Shown: one piece after another, positions 1-8,803 of the stretch
How positions within the stretch are numbered: the stretch's first letter is position 1
Layout: each line of letters begins with the position of its first letter
Assembly (NCBI GenBank): GCA_002709955.1
Contig: PAQY01000007.1
Location: 186,001-250,000 of the forward strand
DNA length: 64,000 nt
Direction: 5' to 3'
Source of the DNA: Rhodospirillaceae bacterium
GTDB taxonomy: Bacteria > Pseudomonadota > Alphaproteobacteria > UBA8366 > Aestuariispiraceae
The notes under the pieces: generated by a model
What the model was told of the DNA's origin: nothing
Databases searched by the model: none
What the model saw: the letters and a program-made list of their open reading frames with translations, nothing else
Position numbers and translations under genes: made by a program

Positions 1-1
1 G

Positions 2-3000
2 GCCGATGTGACCCGCACCTGGGAAGATCGCCTGCAGCAGGCCCTGGTCGAAAATCTGGGTGAAGAGCGTGGTATGGGTCTGTTCCATCGTTATCGCGAA
101 GCCTTCCCTCATGCCTATGCCGAAGTGTTCAATGTTCAGACAGCCTGCTATGACATAGAAAATGTGGAACAGGCGCTGGCCAATAACAGCCACCAGGTGA
201 ACCTGTATCACCCGATTGAGGCTGGCGCGAACCAGCTGCGCTTTAAGATCTACAGCCCCAACAAGCCGCTGGTCCTCTCTGCGGTGATGCCCATGTTGGA
301 AAATATGGGCGTCATGGTGATGGAAGAATTGCTGTATGAAATTCATCCGGCGGGGTCAAAGAACGTCCCCGGACGACTGATCACAGACCACACGTCTGAA
401 TCCGATGAAAGGGATGCAGAGCAAAGCCTGTATCTTCACGATTTCGCCCTGGAAAGTAAGGATGGGCGCGACATCGATTTTGCCAGCGTGCGCGAGGTTT
501 TCCACGAAAGCTTCCTGCAGGTCCTGTCGGGTGAGGTCGAAAGCGATGGTTTCAATCGATTGGTTCTGTCTGCCGGCCTGGCCTGGCGGGATGTGGTGAT
601 CAGCCGGGCCTATTCAAAATATCTGCGTCAGGCCGGAATCCCCTTCTCTCAGGACTATATGGCCGAAACGCTGGCGAAGAATCCTGGCATTGTTCGCAAT
701 CTGGCGAAATTGTTCACAACCCGCTTTGACCCGAATTTTACAGGGGACCGCGAAACTGCCTGCGCCGGATATGTTGCACAGATTGAAGCCGCGCTGGAGG
801 ATGTCAGTAATCTGGACGAGGACCGGATCATCCGCCGTTTCCTGAATATGGTCCAGGTCACATTGCGCACGAATTTTTATCAGCCGGGACCAGACGGGCG
901 ACCAAAGTCCTATGTGTCTTTGAAATTCGCCAGCCGGGATATTCTGGAAATTCCCCAGCCCGCGCCGTTGCGGGAAATTTTTGTCTATAGCCCGCGGTTT
1001 GAGGCCGTACATCTGCGCTTTGGCCTTGTTGCGCGCGGTGGGCTGCGATGGTCCGACCGGCGAGAGGATTTCCGCACAGAGGTCCTGGGCCTGGTAAAGG
1101 CACAGCAGGTGAAGAATGCAGTTATCGTGCCCGTCGGGTCCAAGGGTGGTTTCGTGTTGAAGAAGGCACCGCCCCCCTCTGACCGACAGGCATTCCAGCA
1201 GGAAGGGATAACCTGCTATCAGACCTTTATTTCCGGCATGCTGGACATCACCGATAATCTAGTGACCGGTGATTTGGTCCCGCCGTCGCATGTCGTGCGT
1301 CATGATCAGGATGACCCCTATCTGGTGGTCGCGGCAGACAAGGGTACAGCGACATTCTCTGATTACGCCAATGCGATTTCGCAACATTATGGTTTCTGGC
1401 TGGGGGATGCCTTCGCATCGGGGGGGTCGGCTGGCTATGATCATAAAAAGATGGGCATCACCGCCAAGGGCGGTTGGGAAGCTGTCAAACGCCATTTCCG
1501 AGAATTTGGTCACGATACCCAGACCCAGGATTTCAGTGTTGTCGGGATCGGGGATATGGGCGGCGACGTTTTTGGTAATGGGATGATCCTCAGTGAGCAT
1601 ATCTGCCTGAAAGTCGCCTTTAACCATCTGCATATCTTTATCGATCCGACTCCAGACCCCAAGAAGACCTTTATTGAGCGCAAACGCCTGTTTGATGCGG
1701 TGAAAGGGTGGGCGGATTATGACACCTCTCTGATCTCCAAAGGGGGAGGCATTTTTGATCGTTCCGCCAAGTCGATTAAATTGACGCCGGAAATGAAGGC
1801 CATGCTGGAGGTGACGGAAGATACGATGCCACCCGCGCAATTGATCCGGGCGGCACTGCGGATGCCGGTGGACTTGTTGTGGTTCGGCGGTATCGGGACC
1901 TATGTGAAACATACCGATGAAAGCAATGCGGATGTCGGGGATCGCGCCAATGATTCCCTGCGGGTCGATGCCGATGAAGTGCGCGCAAAGGTGATTGGGG
2001 AAGGGGCCAATCTGGGCGTTACCCATCGGTCCCGCATTCAGTTTGCTCAGTTGGGGGGGCGCATCAATACCGATGCCATCGATAATTCTGCCGGTGTGGA
2101 TTGTTCGGACCACGAGGTGAACATCAAGATACTGCTGGGGGATGTCGTCCAGCGCGGGGATATGACGGAAAAGCAGCGCAACACGCTGTTGGAAAAAATG
2201 ACCGATGAAGTTTCCGCCCTGGTGCTGCGTGATAACTACCAACAGACTCAATCCCTGTCGGTGGAACTGTCACAAGCCGAAACTCTGTTGGATCGTCACC
2301 AGCGCCTGATCCGGGCGATGGAACGGGCCGGGGATTTGAATCGCCGGCTGGAATTCCTGCCGGATGATGAAGACATTGCAGAGCGGATGCAGAAGAAGGA
2401 AGGGCTGTGCCGACCGGAATTGGCCGTGATCCTGGCCTATGCGAAGAATATCACCTATCGCGAATTGCTAGATTCCGATTTGCCGGACGACCCAATGCTG
2501 GAGGCGGATTTGTTCCGTTATTTCCCGACAGCGCTGCAGGAACACTATCCGGATGCGATTCAGAACCATCGCCTGCGGCGGGAAATCATCGCAACGGCGG
2601 TGACCAATTCCATGATCAATCGCACCGGTCCTGCCTTTGTCAGCGAAATGCATCAGCGCACCGGGCGGTTCGAATCGGAAATTGCCCGCGCCTATACCGT
2701 TGTGCGGGAGGTTTTCAGCCTTCGCGGCATCTGGGCTGCGATTGAGGCGCTGGACAATAAGACCGATGCCAAGATCCAGATTCGTATGTTGCGGGAAACG
2801 GAACGCACCATTGAACGCATGACAGAATGGTTCCTGCGCAACAGTGATCATCCCATCGATATGAAGTCCAGTATCGAGACTTATCGTCCCGGTGTGACCA
2901 CGTTGAAGGAAAACCTGGATACGATCCTGTCGAAATTTGCCAAGGATGACGTGGCCGCACGGCTGGAACGGTTTCAGAAAAAGGGTGTGCCCGATGATCT

Positions 3001-3418
3001 GGCCTTGTCGGTTGCACAGTTGAAGGTCTTGTCTTCATCCTGTGATGTGGTTCGCCTTGCCGGTCAGGCCGATGCGCCGGTCGTGGATGTGGGCCGGGTT
3101 TATTCCACCGTCGGGTCCCGGTTCGGGCTGGATTGGCTGCGGTCTGCGGCAAATCGAATTCCGTCGGACAATCAATGGCACCGATTGGCGTTGGGCGCGA
3201 TTATTGATGATCTGTGGGGCTTGCAGTCTGAAATCACGTCTCGCGTTCTGGCCAGGGAAGGGGCCGGTGTCGATGCCGTTGATAAATGGTCGGCACGGCG
3301 CATTGATACGGTAGACCGGCTGGATACCTTACTGTTGGAACTGCACAGCCTGCCACAGTTGGATCTGGCGATGCTGGCGGTGCTGAACCGCGAACTGCGC
3401 AATCTGACGGCATCCTGA
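2..3418 (+). CDS. gdhB: NAD-specific glutamate dehydrogenase, large type (5'-truncated by window edge)
   Basis: This enzyme oxidatively deaminates glutamate to 2-oxoglutarate and ammonia with NAD in the cytoplasm. The frame is open from base 2 to the TGA at 3416-3418. The gene therefore starts before the window, and the GTG at 8 is only an internal codon. The visible part is about 1138 residues, against roughly 1600 for the 180-kDa GDH family, so the N-terminal regulatory third is missing. The dehydrogenase core is clear: RGGLRWSDRREDFRTEV, then KNAVIVPVGSKGGF with the substrate-binding Lys region, and the nucleotide-binding stretch GIGDMGGDVFGNG. A long helical C-terminal domain follows. A hairpin lies downstream at 3487-3522. 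The gene links well to the hut genes at 38-44 kb, because histidine breakdown yields glutamate. Family assignment is firm; the symbol follows common usage for this type. Confidence 0.95.
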   Translation, partial: ADVTRTWEDRLQQALVENLGEERGMGLFHRYREAFPHAYAEVFNVQTACYDIENVEQALANNSHQVNLYHPIEAGANQLRFKIYSPNKPLVLSAVMPMLENMGVMVMEELLYEIHPAGSKNVPGRLITDHTSESDERDAEQSLYLHDFALESKDGRDIDFASVREVFHESFLQVLSGEVESDGFNRLVLSAGLAWRDVVISRAYSKYLRQAGIPFSQDYMAETLAKNPGIVRNLAKLFTTRFDPNFTGDRETACAGYVAQIEAALEDVSNLDEDRIIRRFLNMVQVTLRTNFYQPGPDGRPKSYVSLKFASRDILEIPQPAPLREIFVYSPRFEAVHLRFGLVARGGLRWSDRREDFRTEVLGLVKAQQVKNAVIVPVGSKGGFVLKKAPPPSDRQAFQQEGITCYQTFISGMLDITDNLVTGDLVPPSHVVRHDQDDPYLVVAADKGTATFSDYANAISQHYGFWLGDAFASGGSAGYDHKKMGITAKGGWEAVKRHFREFGHDTQTQDFSVVGIGDMGGDVFGNGMILSEHICLKVAFNHLHIFIDPTPDPKKTFIERKRLFDAVKGWADYDTSLISKGGGIFDRSAKSIKLTPEMKAMLEVTEDTMPPAQLIRAALRMPVDLLWFGGIGTYVKHTDESNADVGDRANDSLRVDADEVRAKVIGEGANLGVTHRSRIQFAQLGGRINTDAIDNSAGVDCSDHEVNIKILLGDVVQRGDMTEKQRNTLLEKMTDEVSALVLRDNYQQTQSLSVELSQAETLLDRHQRLIRAMERAGDLNRRLEFLPDDEDIAERMQKKEGLCRPELAVILAYAKNITYRELLDSDLPDDPMLEADLFRYFPTALQEHYPDAIQNHRLRREIIATAVTNSMINRTGPAFVSEMHQRTGRFESEIARAYTVVREVFSLRGIWAAIEALDNKTDAKIQIRMLRETERTIERMTEWFLRNSDHPIDMKSSIETYRPGVTTLKENLDTILSKFAKDDVAARLERFQKKGVPDDLALSVAQLKVLSSSCDVVRLAGQADAPVVDVGRVYSTVGSRFGLDWLRSAANRIPSDNQWHRLALGAIIDDLWGLQSEITSRVLAREGAGVDAVDKWSARRIDTVDRLDTLLLELHSLPQLDLAMLAVLNRELRNLTAS

Positions 3419-3486
3419 CGAAGCCCGTAAAATTGATCTGGGGGGGTGGGGAGAAACCCACTTCCCAAAATCCAAAGCAGAAATGA

Positions 3487-3522
3487 AGAAGCCGCCGGAA
3501 CCACTGGGTCCTGGCGGCTTCT
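3487..3522. terminator. Hairpin between convergent genes, probable bidirectional terminator
   Basis: Perfect 10-bp inverted arms AGAAGCCGCC (3487-3496) and GGCGGCTTCT (3513-3522) enclose a 16-nt loop. The hairpin lies between the end of gdh and the end of the convergent secreted-protein gene. Only a weak T-tract (GTGTTTCG) follows on the plus strand, so the termination role is inferred from position and stem strength. Confidence 0.6.
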
Positions 3523-3551
3523 GTGTTTCGTTGGAAACGGTCTGCGGGGAT

Positions 3552-4127
3552 TTATTTCAGAATGGTAATGCCACCGGCGGCGACCATATCGCCCCGGGCG
3601 ATCACATCACAACCACCACTGGCGGCGGCCAGGACGATTTCCTGTTTCAGCGATGGCGAAACGCGCATCGAATATGCCAGTGCGATCTTGTAAAGGTCAG
3701 AATTAGGATCGGCCAACAGAGCCGTGAAGGCGCTAGCCGCGCCACCGCAGAAGGATTTGCTATTCTCGGCATGGCGGACTGCCGCATAATTCGCCAGATC
3801 CGTCACATAGGAGTTGATTTCCCGTGTTGCGTTCTGGCCGTGTAGACTCTTGAAGTAACTCTTCAAAGCGCCGCCTTGCTTTTGAATTTCCGGACGAAAG
3901 CGGATTGCGAAGGCGTTATACTGATCGCGCTCATTACAGGACAGCGCTGCGACCATCATGTCGGATTGCAGGGTCCGCACCGACAGGGCCAATGTGTGTT
4001 TCGGGGCAACCGTGCTTAAGCAGGCTTGCGCAATGCCTGAAACAGAAAAACACGCCGCAAATACTGTTGCGACCATGCATGACTTTACGAATTTTCTCAT
4101 TTTGAAAACTTGCTTGAAACCATGCAT
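3552..4127 (-). CDS. Small secreted protein of unknown function
   Basis: A predicted exported protein of 191 residues that I do not recognise. The longest frame opens at 4229, but the start at 4127 is preferred because AGGGAGAG lies about 9 nt upstream of that ATG. The N-terminus is then a classical signal peptide: a basic n-region (MHGFKQVFKMRKFVKS), a hydrophobic core (CMVATVFAACFSVSG) and an AQA-C cleavage site. The mature part is about 160 residues. It is mostly helical, carries at least three cysteines that could pair in the periplasm, and has a Gly/Ala-rich C-terminus. It is transcribed toward gdh and looks monocistronic. A lipoprotein is possible because Cys follows IAQA, but the lipobox is poor. 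No enzymatic motif is seen. Confidence 0.75.
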   Translation of the reverse strand: MHGFKQVFKMRKFVKSCMVATVFAACFSVSGIAQACLSTVAPKHTLALSVRTLQSDMMVAALSCNERDQYNAFAIRFRPEIQKQGGALKSYFKSLHGQNATREINSYVTDLANYAAVRHAENSKSFCGGAASAFTALLADPNSDLYKIALAYSMRVSPSLKQEIVLAAASGGCDVIARGDMVAAGGITILK

Positions 4128-4325
4128 CGGTTGAACTCTCCCTGCCCATGGGTCTTTGATTGCGTCAAAACTATGATTGAACGCTGCCTTAATGCGGCCA
4201 CAGTATCCAGTGCTTCGAAAAGAAATCAAGGTCAGTTTTTTTGGCCTTTCGGTGCAAGGGGTTGGTTGGGTTATTCAATCTGTCACAATTGATGTAATCA
4301 ACCAGACCGGAGTCGAAAGGCGTTT

Positions 4326-6089
4326 CTAACCCTGTGCGATTCCGTTCAGATCTTCCAGCAACATGCGAATTCGGCCACTGTCATGGCTTTCCATAATCAT
4401 GCGCGCGCGCGCAGCGGCAGCGGTGAATTCGATCTGGCGAACCCGGTTTTTAACTTGCAGCAGGCTGGTTGTCGCCATCGACAGATCCCGCACGCCAAGG
4501 CCGATCAGAAGGGCGGTGAATTTCGGGTCGCCTGCGATTTCCCCGCAAACCGATACCGGGATGCGCGCCCGCAAGGCGGCTTGAATGGCAAAATCCATCA
4601 GCCGCAAGACACCGGGATGCAGCGGGTTGTATAAATGCGCGACCTGATCATCGGTGCGATCGATGGCCAGGGTATATTGCGTCAGATCATTTGTTCCAAT
4701 GGCAAAGAAATCCGCCGCTTGCGCCAGGGAATCCGCGGCCAGGGCGGCACCGGGAACCTCAATCATCACACCCAGTGGCGGCACCGGATCAGCGATTGCG
4801 ACCCCCCGACGTTTCAGGCGCTTGACCATGCGGTGCAAAATATCACGAACGGTGCGAACCTCGCCCGCTGTTGTGATCATTGGCAACAGGATACGCACCG
4901 GGCCCAATGCGCCGGCCCGCAGAATGGCACAAAGCTGTGTTTCCAACAATCTGGGGCGTTTCAGCGACAGGCGGATGGCACGCAGGCCCAGCGCCGGATT
5001 GGGGGACGGGGCAAGATCATCGCCCAGGGAATAGGCCAGCTTTTCCCCGCCTACATCCATCGTGCGAATGGTGACCGGGCGTCCCGCCATGGCGCGGATA
5101 ACGGTGGCCAGGCTTTCAAACTGTTCATCTTCGCTGGGGGGTTGGGTGCGGTTCATGAACATGAATTCTGTGCGAAACAGCCCAATACCATCGGCCCCCA
5201 GACGGTGGGCAATAATCCCTTCCCGGGGTAATTCCAGATTGGCCTCCAGGGAGATTATAACCGCATCCCGTGTTGCGGCACTTTCCCCGATCAGCGTTTC
5301 CAGGCGCTGTTGTTCGCGCAGTTGTTTCGCGCGTTTCTCGCGATAGCGCGCCTCGGTATCAGGTGTTGGATTGGCGATCACAACCCCTTCGCCGCCATCC
5401 AGGATTACCGGTGTCCCCGCAGGGACAGAGGCCGCACCCGCCAGCCCCAGAACAGCAGGGATTCCAAGGGACCGCGCCATAATGGCGGTATGACCCTGTG
5501 CGCCGCCCTGCTCTGCGGCGAAGCCGTTGATCCGGGTGGGATCCATCAGGGCGGTATCAGCAGGGCTGATCGATTCCGCCAGCATGATCGCGCCCTTCTG
5601 GGCGGCGGCATAGGCATTCTTGGGGACATCCATCAGGTTGCGCAGGACGCGGTGGGATACCTCGCGCACGTCTTCCGCCCGCGCGGCGATATAGGGGTTG
5701 TCCATCGCCTGGAACCCGGTAATCACCACATCGCTTTCGGTTTTCATCGCAGCAGCGGCGTTCAGGCGGTCGGATTCGATACGTTGTCGCGCGCCGCGCA
5801 CTAGGCGCGAATTTTGCAGCATCTGGACATGGGCTTCCAGAATTTCATTCAGTCCTTCGGCCGTATTATCTGTGACGCGACCGCGTATTCTTTTCAGGGC
5901 CAGAATTTGCCGACGGCTCTTGCGAACCGCTTTTTCAAGTCGTTCAACCTCGTCTGGAATGTCGGCATCCATGATCATGTGATCGGAAACAGCCATCCCT
6001 GTCGCATCGATCTGTGCCGCAAACCCAAAGGCGACACCGGGGGAAACCCCGACTCCGGTCAGGATATGCTGCGGCATTTTCACCGACAT
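4326..6089 (-). CDS. ptsI: Phosphoenolpyruvate-protein phosphotransferase (PTS enzyme I)
   Basis: Enzyme I autophosphorylates with PEP and passes the phosphate to HPr. The 587 residues are the usual EI length. An N-terminal GAF domain, which would mark EI-Ntr (PtsP), is absent. The phosphohistidine domain carries GGAQGHTAIMARSLGIPAV with the active His at residue 200. The C-terminal PEP-binding barrel has FRTEFMFMNR, GTNDLTQYTLAIDR and the catalytic-Cys segment VCGEIAGD. It is the last gene of a minus-strand operon, 6 bp after the HPr gene. No PTS sugar permease is present in the window, so the phosphorelay probably serves regulation. Confidence 0.96.
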   Translation of the reverse strand: MSVKMPQHILTGVGVSPGVAFGFAAQIDATGMAVSDHMIMDADIPDEVERLEKAVRKSRRQILALKRIRGRVTDNTAEGLNEILEAHVQMLQNSRLVRGARQRIESDRLNAAAAMKTESDVVITGFQAMDNPYIAARAEDVREVSHRVLRNLMDVPKNAYAAAQKGAIMLAESISPADTALMDPTRINGFAAEQGGAQGHTAIMARSLGIPAVLGLAGAASVPAGTPVILDGGEGVVIANPTPDTEARYREKRAKQLREQQRLETLIGESAATRDAVIISLEANLELPREGIIAHRLGADGIGLFRTEFMFMNRTQPPSEDEQFESLATVIRAMAGRPVTIRTMDVGGEKLAYSLGDDLAPSPNPALGLRAIRLSLKRPRLLETQLCAILRAGALGPVRILLPMITTAGEVRTVRDILHRMVKRLKRRGVAIADPVPPLGVMIEVPGAALAADSLAQAADFFAIGTNDLTQYTLAIDRTDDQVAHLYNPLHPGVLRLMDFAIQAALRARIPVSVCGEIAGDPKFTALLIGLGVRDLSMATTSLLQVKNRVRQIEFTAAAARARMIMESHDSGRIRMLLEDLNGIAQG

Positions 6090-6095
6090 TGCAGA

Positions 6096-6365
6096 TCAGG
6101 TCTCCTCATAAAAGCCAGCATTGACCAGGGCGGTGATTTCTTCCATCGCGGCCTTCGCCTCTGGGCCAGATACCGCGACGGTAATCGTTGTCCCTTTAGA
6201 CGCCGCCAACATCATAAGGCCCATAATGGAGGTGCCCGTGACCGTCTGGCCATCCTTGGATACCTCAACATGGGCATCGAATCGCTCTGCGGTCTGCACA
6301 AATTTTGCAGCGGCGCGGGCATGCAAGCCGCGCTTGTTGCAAATCGTTAATGTGGCATCGCTCAT
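6096..6365 (-). CDS. ptsH: HPr phosphocarrier protein
   Basis: HPr carries phosphate from EI to EIIA. The 89-residue protein keeps both canonical regulatory residues: His15 in KRGLHARAAAKF, phosphorylated by EI, and Ser46 in GTSIMGLMM, the target of HPr kinase. The intact Ser46 matches the hprK gene two genes further upstream, so both phosphorylation routes should work. The start overlaps the stop of the EIIA gene by 4 bp (6362-6365), which indicates translational coupling. Length and motifs fit the family throughout. Confidence 0.97.
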   Translation of the reverse strand: MSDATLTICNKRGLHARAAAKFVQTAERFDAHVEVSKDGQTVTGTSIMGLMMLAASKGTTITVAVSGPEAKAAMEEITALVNAGFYEET

Positions 6366-6757
6366 CCCAACAACTTGCTGGCGACGTTTATGTATTTCGT
6401 GCCAGCATCCTGGGCTTGTTCAACCGCCGCCTCCAGGCTTTCCGTCTGGCGGACCTTCGCTAATTTGATCAACATCGGCAGGTTCAGCCCCGCGATGACC
6501 TCAACCTTGGCCTGATCCATGATGGAAATTGCCAGATTAGACGGTGTGCCCCCGAACATATCGGTCAGGACGACGACGCCCTCTCCGGTATCGACAGCTT
6601 TGACCGCTTCCAGGATATCGACCCGGCGGCGTTCCATGTCATCATCGGGGCCAATACAGATCGCCGTGACATTCTGTTGCGCACCGACAACATGTTCCAT
6701 GGCCGACACGAATTCCCGCGCAAGCCCCCCATGGGTGACCAAGACCAATCCAATCAT
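6362..6757 (-). CDS. PTS EIIA component, mannose family (ManX-like, soluble)
   Basis: A single-domain EIIA-Man protein of 131 residues. It starts MIGLVLVTHGGLAREF, with the phosphorylatable His at residue 9, and contains the family segment LTDMFGGTPSNLA. There is no fused IIB domain and no IIC/IID permease nearby. This matches the alphaproteobacterial arrangement in which soluble EIIA-Man is the end acceptor of a regulatory relay. It lies 3 bp after rapZ and overlaps ptsH by 4 bp. Its partner is unknown. In related bacteria such EIIAs feed sensor systems or metabolic control. Confidence 0.93.
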   Translation of the reverse strand: MIGLVLVTHGGLAREFVSAMEHVVGAQQNVTAICIGPDDDMERRRVDILEAVKAVDTGEGVVVLTDMFGGTPSNLAISIMDQAKVEVIAGLNLPMLIKLAKVRQTESLEAAVEQAQDAGTKYINVASKLLG

Positions 6758-6760
6758 GCG

Positions 6761-7720
6761 TTATCCCTTTTTCGCCCCGTTTTGATCCGTAGTGTGGTTT
6801 ATCTGCGCCGTTGGGGTTTCACCGTCGGCATTGACTGGCATATCCCTGTGAAACCGATAGGCCGGTCGCCCCTGTTGTGTCAGCCAGTCTGCAAGCTGTT
6901 CTGCCATATAAACAGACCGATGTTTGCCCCCTGTACAGCCAAATGCAATCGTTAGATAGCTTTTTCCTTCGGCTTCCTGACGTGGCAGCACGCGGGTCAA
7001 TAATGTCTGAAGGTCCTTTTGGAAACCCGCACAATCGGGATCCGCTTCAATCGCCGCGCCAACTTTGGGGTCCAGGCCGGTTAAATCCCGCAATGTCGGC
7101 TCGTAATGCGGATTTTTCAGAAACCGCACATCCAGAACCATATCCGCCTCTCTGGGGACACCCCGGCGAAAGGAAAACGACATCACCGTTATCGCCGCCC
7201 CAACCGGGCTGCCATCGGCAAACAGGGATGTCATCCGCTGTTTGAAATCCCACACGGTCAGCCCCGTGGAATCGATCATCATATCGGCATGGGATGCCAG
7301 GGGCAGGATTGCCTCCCGTTCCATACGAATGCCATCAGCGACCGGGCGATCCGCAGCCAGGGGATGGCGGCGGCGCGTTTCAGTGAATCGCCGCAGCAAT
7401 TCATCATCGCTGCAATCCAGAAACAGGGTTGTGACCTTCAACCCGTCGGCCTTCTTCAAGGTATCAATTTCCGCCTGCAGGCTGGCAATGCCGAAATCCC
7501 GATTGCGGATATCAACCCCGATTGCAACTGGGGATGCGCTGGGATTCTCGCGTATCGACTGGGCCAGGCGTGGCAGCAGGCTGAGCGGCAGATTATCCAC
7601 CGCGTCAAAACCCAAATCCTCCAGCACCGCCAGGGCCGTGGAGCGTCCTGCCCCCGACATTCCGGTTACCAGCACAAGATCCGCCCGATTATTGGCGTTC
7701 GCAGTGGGCGTATCAGTCAT
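6761..7720 (-). CDS. rapZ: RapZ-family nucleotide-binding protein (RNase adapter)
   Basis: RapZ (YvcJ/YhbJ) proteins bind nucleotides and act as RNase E adapters in enterobacteria. In alphaproteobacteria the target is not established. The 319-residue protein has the Walker A motif GMSGAGRST at residues 20-28, a central DCSD segment, and the conserved C-terminal domain with FGCTGGKHRSV. The N-terminal dozen residues are low complexity, so the true start could be a few codons later. The start overlaps the hprK stop by 4 bp (7717-7720). Clustering with hprK, EIIA and HPr suggests it responds to PTS state. Confidence 0.95.
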   Translation of the reverse strand: MTDTPTANANNRADLVLVTGMSGAGRSTALAVLEDLGFDAVDNLPLSLLPRLAQSIRENPSASPVAIGVDIRNRDFGIASLQAEIDTLKKADGLKVTTLFLDCSDDELLRRFTETRRRHPLAADRPVADGIRMEREAILPLASHADMMIDSTGLTVWDFKQRMTSLFADGSPVGAAITVMSFSFRRGVPREADMVLDVRFLKNPHYEPTLRDLTGLDPKVGAAIEADPDCAGFQKDLQTLLTRVLPRQEAEGKSYLTIAFGCTGGKHRSVYMAEQLADWLTQQGRPAYRFHRDMPVNADGETPTAQINHTTDQNGAKKG

Positions 7721-8157
7721 GCAGGCACCCCAAAGCCATGCAGCAAGGCAAGTTTCAGCTTGATGGGGGCAGAGACCTCAAAAGGGTTTATTGTCAGGCA
7801 GGGCAGGGTGACCCCTTCAACACTGTCCTGGTCACGGGTCGGCAGCCGGTCTATCGGTCCAGATGTCAGATCGGCCAACAGAGCCAAGGCACAGTGGTTG
7901 CGATAGGGCAGGGTCATAATGCCTATTCCCCGGACTTCTAAAAGCCCGCGTAATTGATCAGGTGCCTGGGCATACAGAATGCCTTTATCAACTGTCAGCG
8001 CGGTTTGATCATCGGCGACCAGTTCTGCGCCCGCGTCAATCAGGCGCAGCGCCAGATCAGACTTTCCCGCACCCGATGCGCCGCGCAGCAGAACGCCGCG
8101 TCCGTCAATCGCAATTGTTGTCCCGTGCACCAGTGCCATGGTCCCTGTCACTCCCAT
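7717..8157 (-). CDS. hprK: HPr kinase/phosphorylase, short single-domain form
   Basis: This enzyme phosphorylates or dephosphorylates Ser46 of HPr in response to metabolites. The 146 residues correspond only to the catalytic domain. The N-terminal domain of Firmicutes HprK (about 310 residues in total) is absent, as in other alphaproteobacteria. The P-loop GASGAGKSD lies at residues 26-34, and the conserved GLLEVRGIGI segment is present. ATG codons at 8157 and 8139 are both possible; the second has AGGG three bases upstream. It is the first gene of the five-gene PTS operon. No ChvG/ChvI-type two-component pair precedes it, unlike in many Rhizobiales; a cupin gene does. Confidence 0.93.
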   Translation of the reverse strand: MGVTGTMALVHGTTIAIDGRGVLLRGASGAGKSDLALRLIDAGAELVADDQTALTVDKGILYAQAPDQLRGLLEVRGIGIMTLPYRNHCALALLADLTSGPIDRLPTRDQDSVEGVTLPCLTINPFEVSAPIKLKLALLHGFGVPA

Positions 8158-8226
8158 CCTGAAATAGCGTGCGGTGCAGCGTGGTACCTGTCAATCAAGA
8201 TGGCGGGGATGCGCAGTCATTTTAGG

Positions 8227-8574
8227 TTAAATGGACCCGGCACGTTCCGCCACCAGAATGCGACAGGCGGTTAAGGGTTCTGCCTTGTGGGCGTCACCGG
8301 CCTGGCAATGCACAATGTCGCCGGGTTCCATCATCAGGCTGTCTTCCCGACCATCGGGATGGCGGAAATGCATGCGCAGGGACCCATCCAGCAACACGAA
8401 AACCTCCGGCCCGTCATTGACATGCCAGATATAGGCCTGGTCCGTCCAATGCAGCCGAATGGTGGCGGTATCGATTGTTTCGATATCCAGCGCATCCCAG
8501 GGGCGCGCACCAGTATAGTCCAGGGGCTTTATATGGCGCATAGAGTCTTCTGCCGTCGCACACTCGGGGTTCAT
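8227..8574 (-). CDS. Small cupin-domain protein
   Basis: A 115-residue single-cupin protein. The conserved barrel is seen in HVNDGPEVFVLLDGSLRMHF (metal-site strand) and MEPGDIVHCQAGDAHKA, which supplies the second cupin motif with a His. Substrate is not evident. Such proteins bind metals or small acids, and some are regulatory. An internal ATG at 8541 is an alternative start; neither start has a strong Shine-Dalgarno. It lies 69 bp upstream of hprK on the same strand, so it may share the promoter, but a role in PTS signalling would be speculation. Confidence 0.8.
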   Translation of the reverse strand: MNPECATAEDSMRHIKPLDYTGARPWDALDIETIDTATIRLHWTDQAYIWHVNDGPEVFVLLDGSLRMHFRHPDGREDSLMMEPGDIVHCQAGDAHKAEPLTACRILVAERAGSI

Positions 8575-8618
8575 TGGATCACACCACTTGGATAGCGAAT
8601 GTAAATAAGGGATGCCAC

Positions 8619-8659
8619 AAAAAACGACGGCCGCCGATGGGGGGGTATCGACGGCCGTC
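8619..8659 (-). terminator. Rho-independent terminator downstream of the LysE-type gene
   Basis: Read on the minus strand, an 8-bp stem GACGGCCG/CGGCCGTC (8652-8659 with 8626-8633) is followed by a run of six T residues (complement of 8619-8624). It lies about 145 nt beyond the LysE-family stop and before the cupin gene, so it should separate the two transcripts. Confidence 0.75.
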
Positions 8660-8803
8660 TATCGCGGTTGCAACGACCTGTTGAAGGCCGTCCCGGGGCA
8701 GTTTGGGGGCGCCCCGGTGAGAGGGGAGGTCTCAGCAGTTTAAATATTGGGTGGCAAACAGGGTTTTGTAGAGGTTCAATTAAGGCATTTTCAGGGCAAA
8801 ACT

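Noticed and set aside
1259-2251. 330-codon minus-strand open frame
   Set aside because: It is fully antisense to the gdh core, has no ribosome site and no recognisable protein features. It is a shadow of GC-biased codons.
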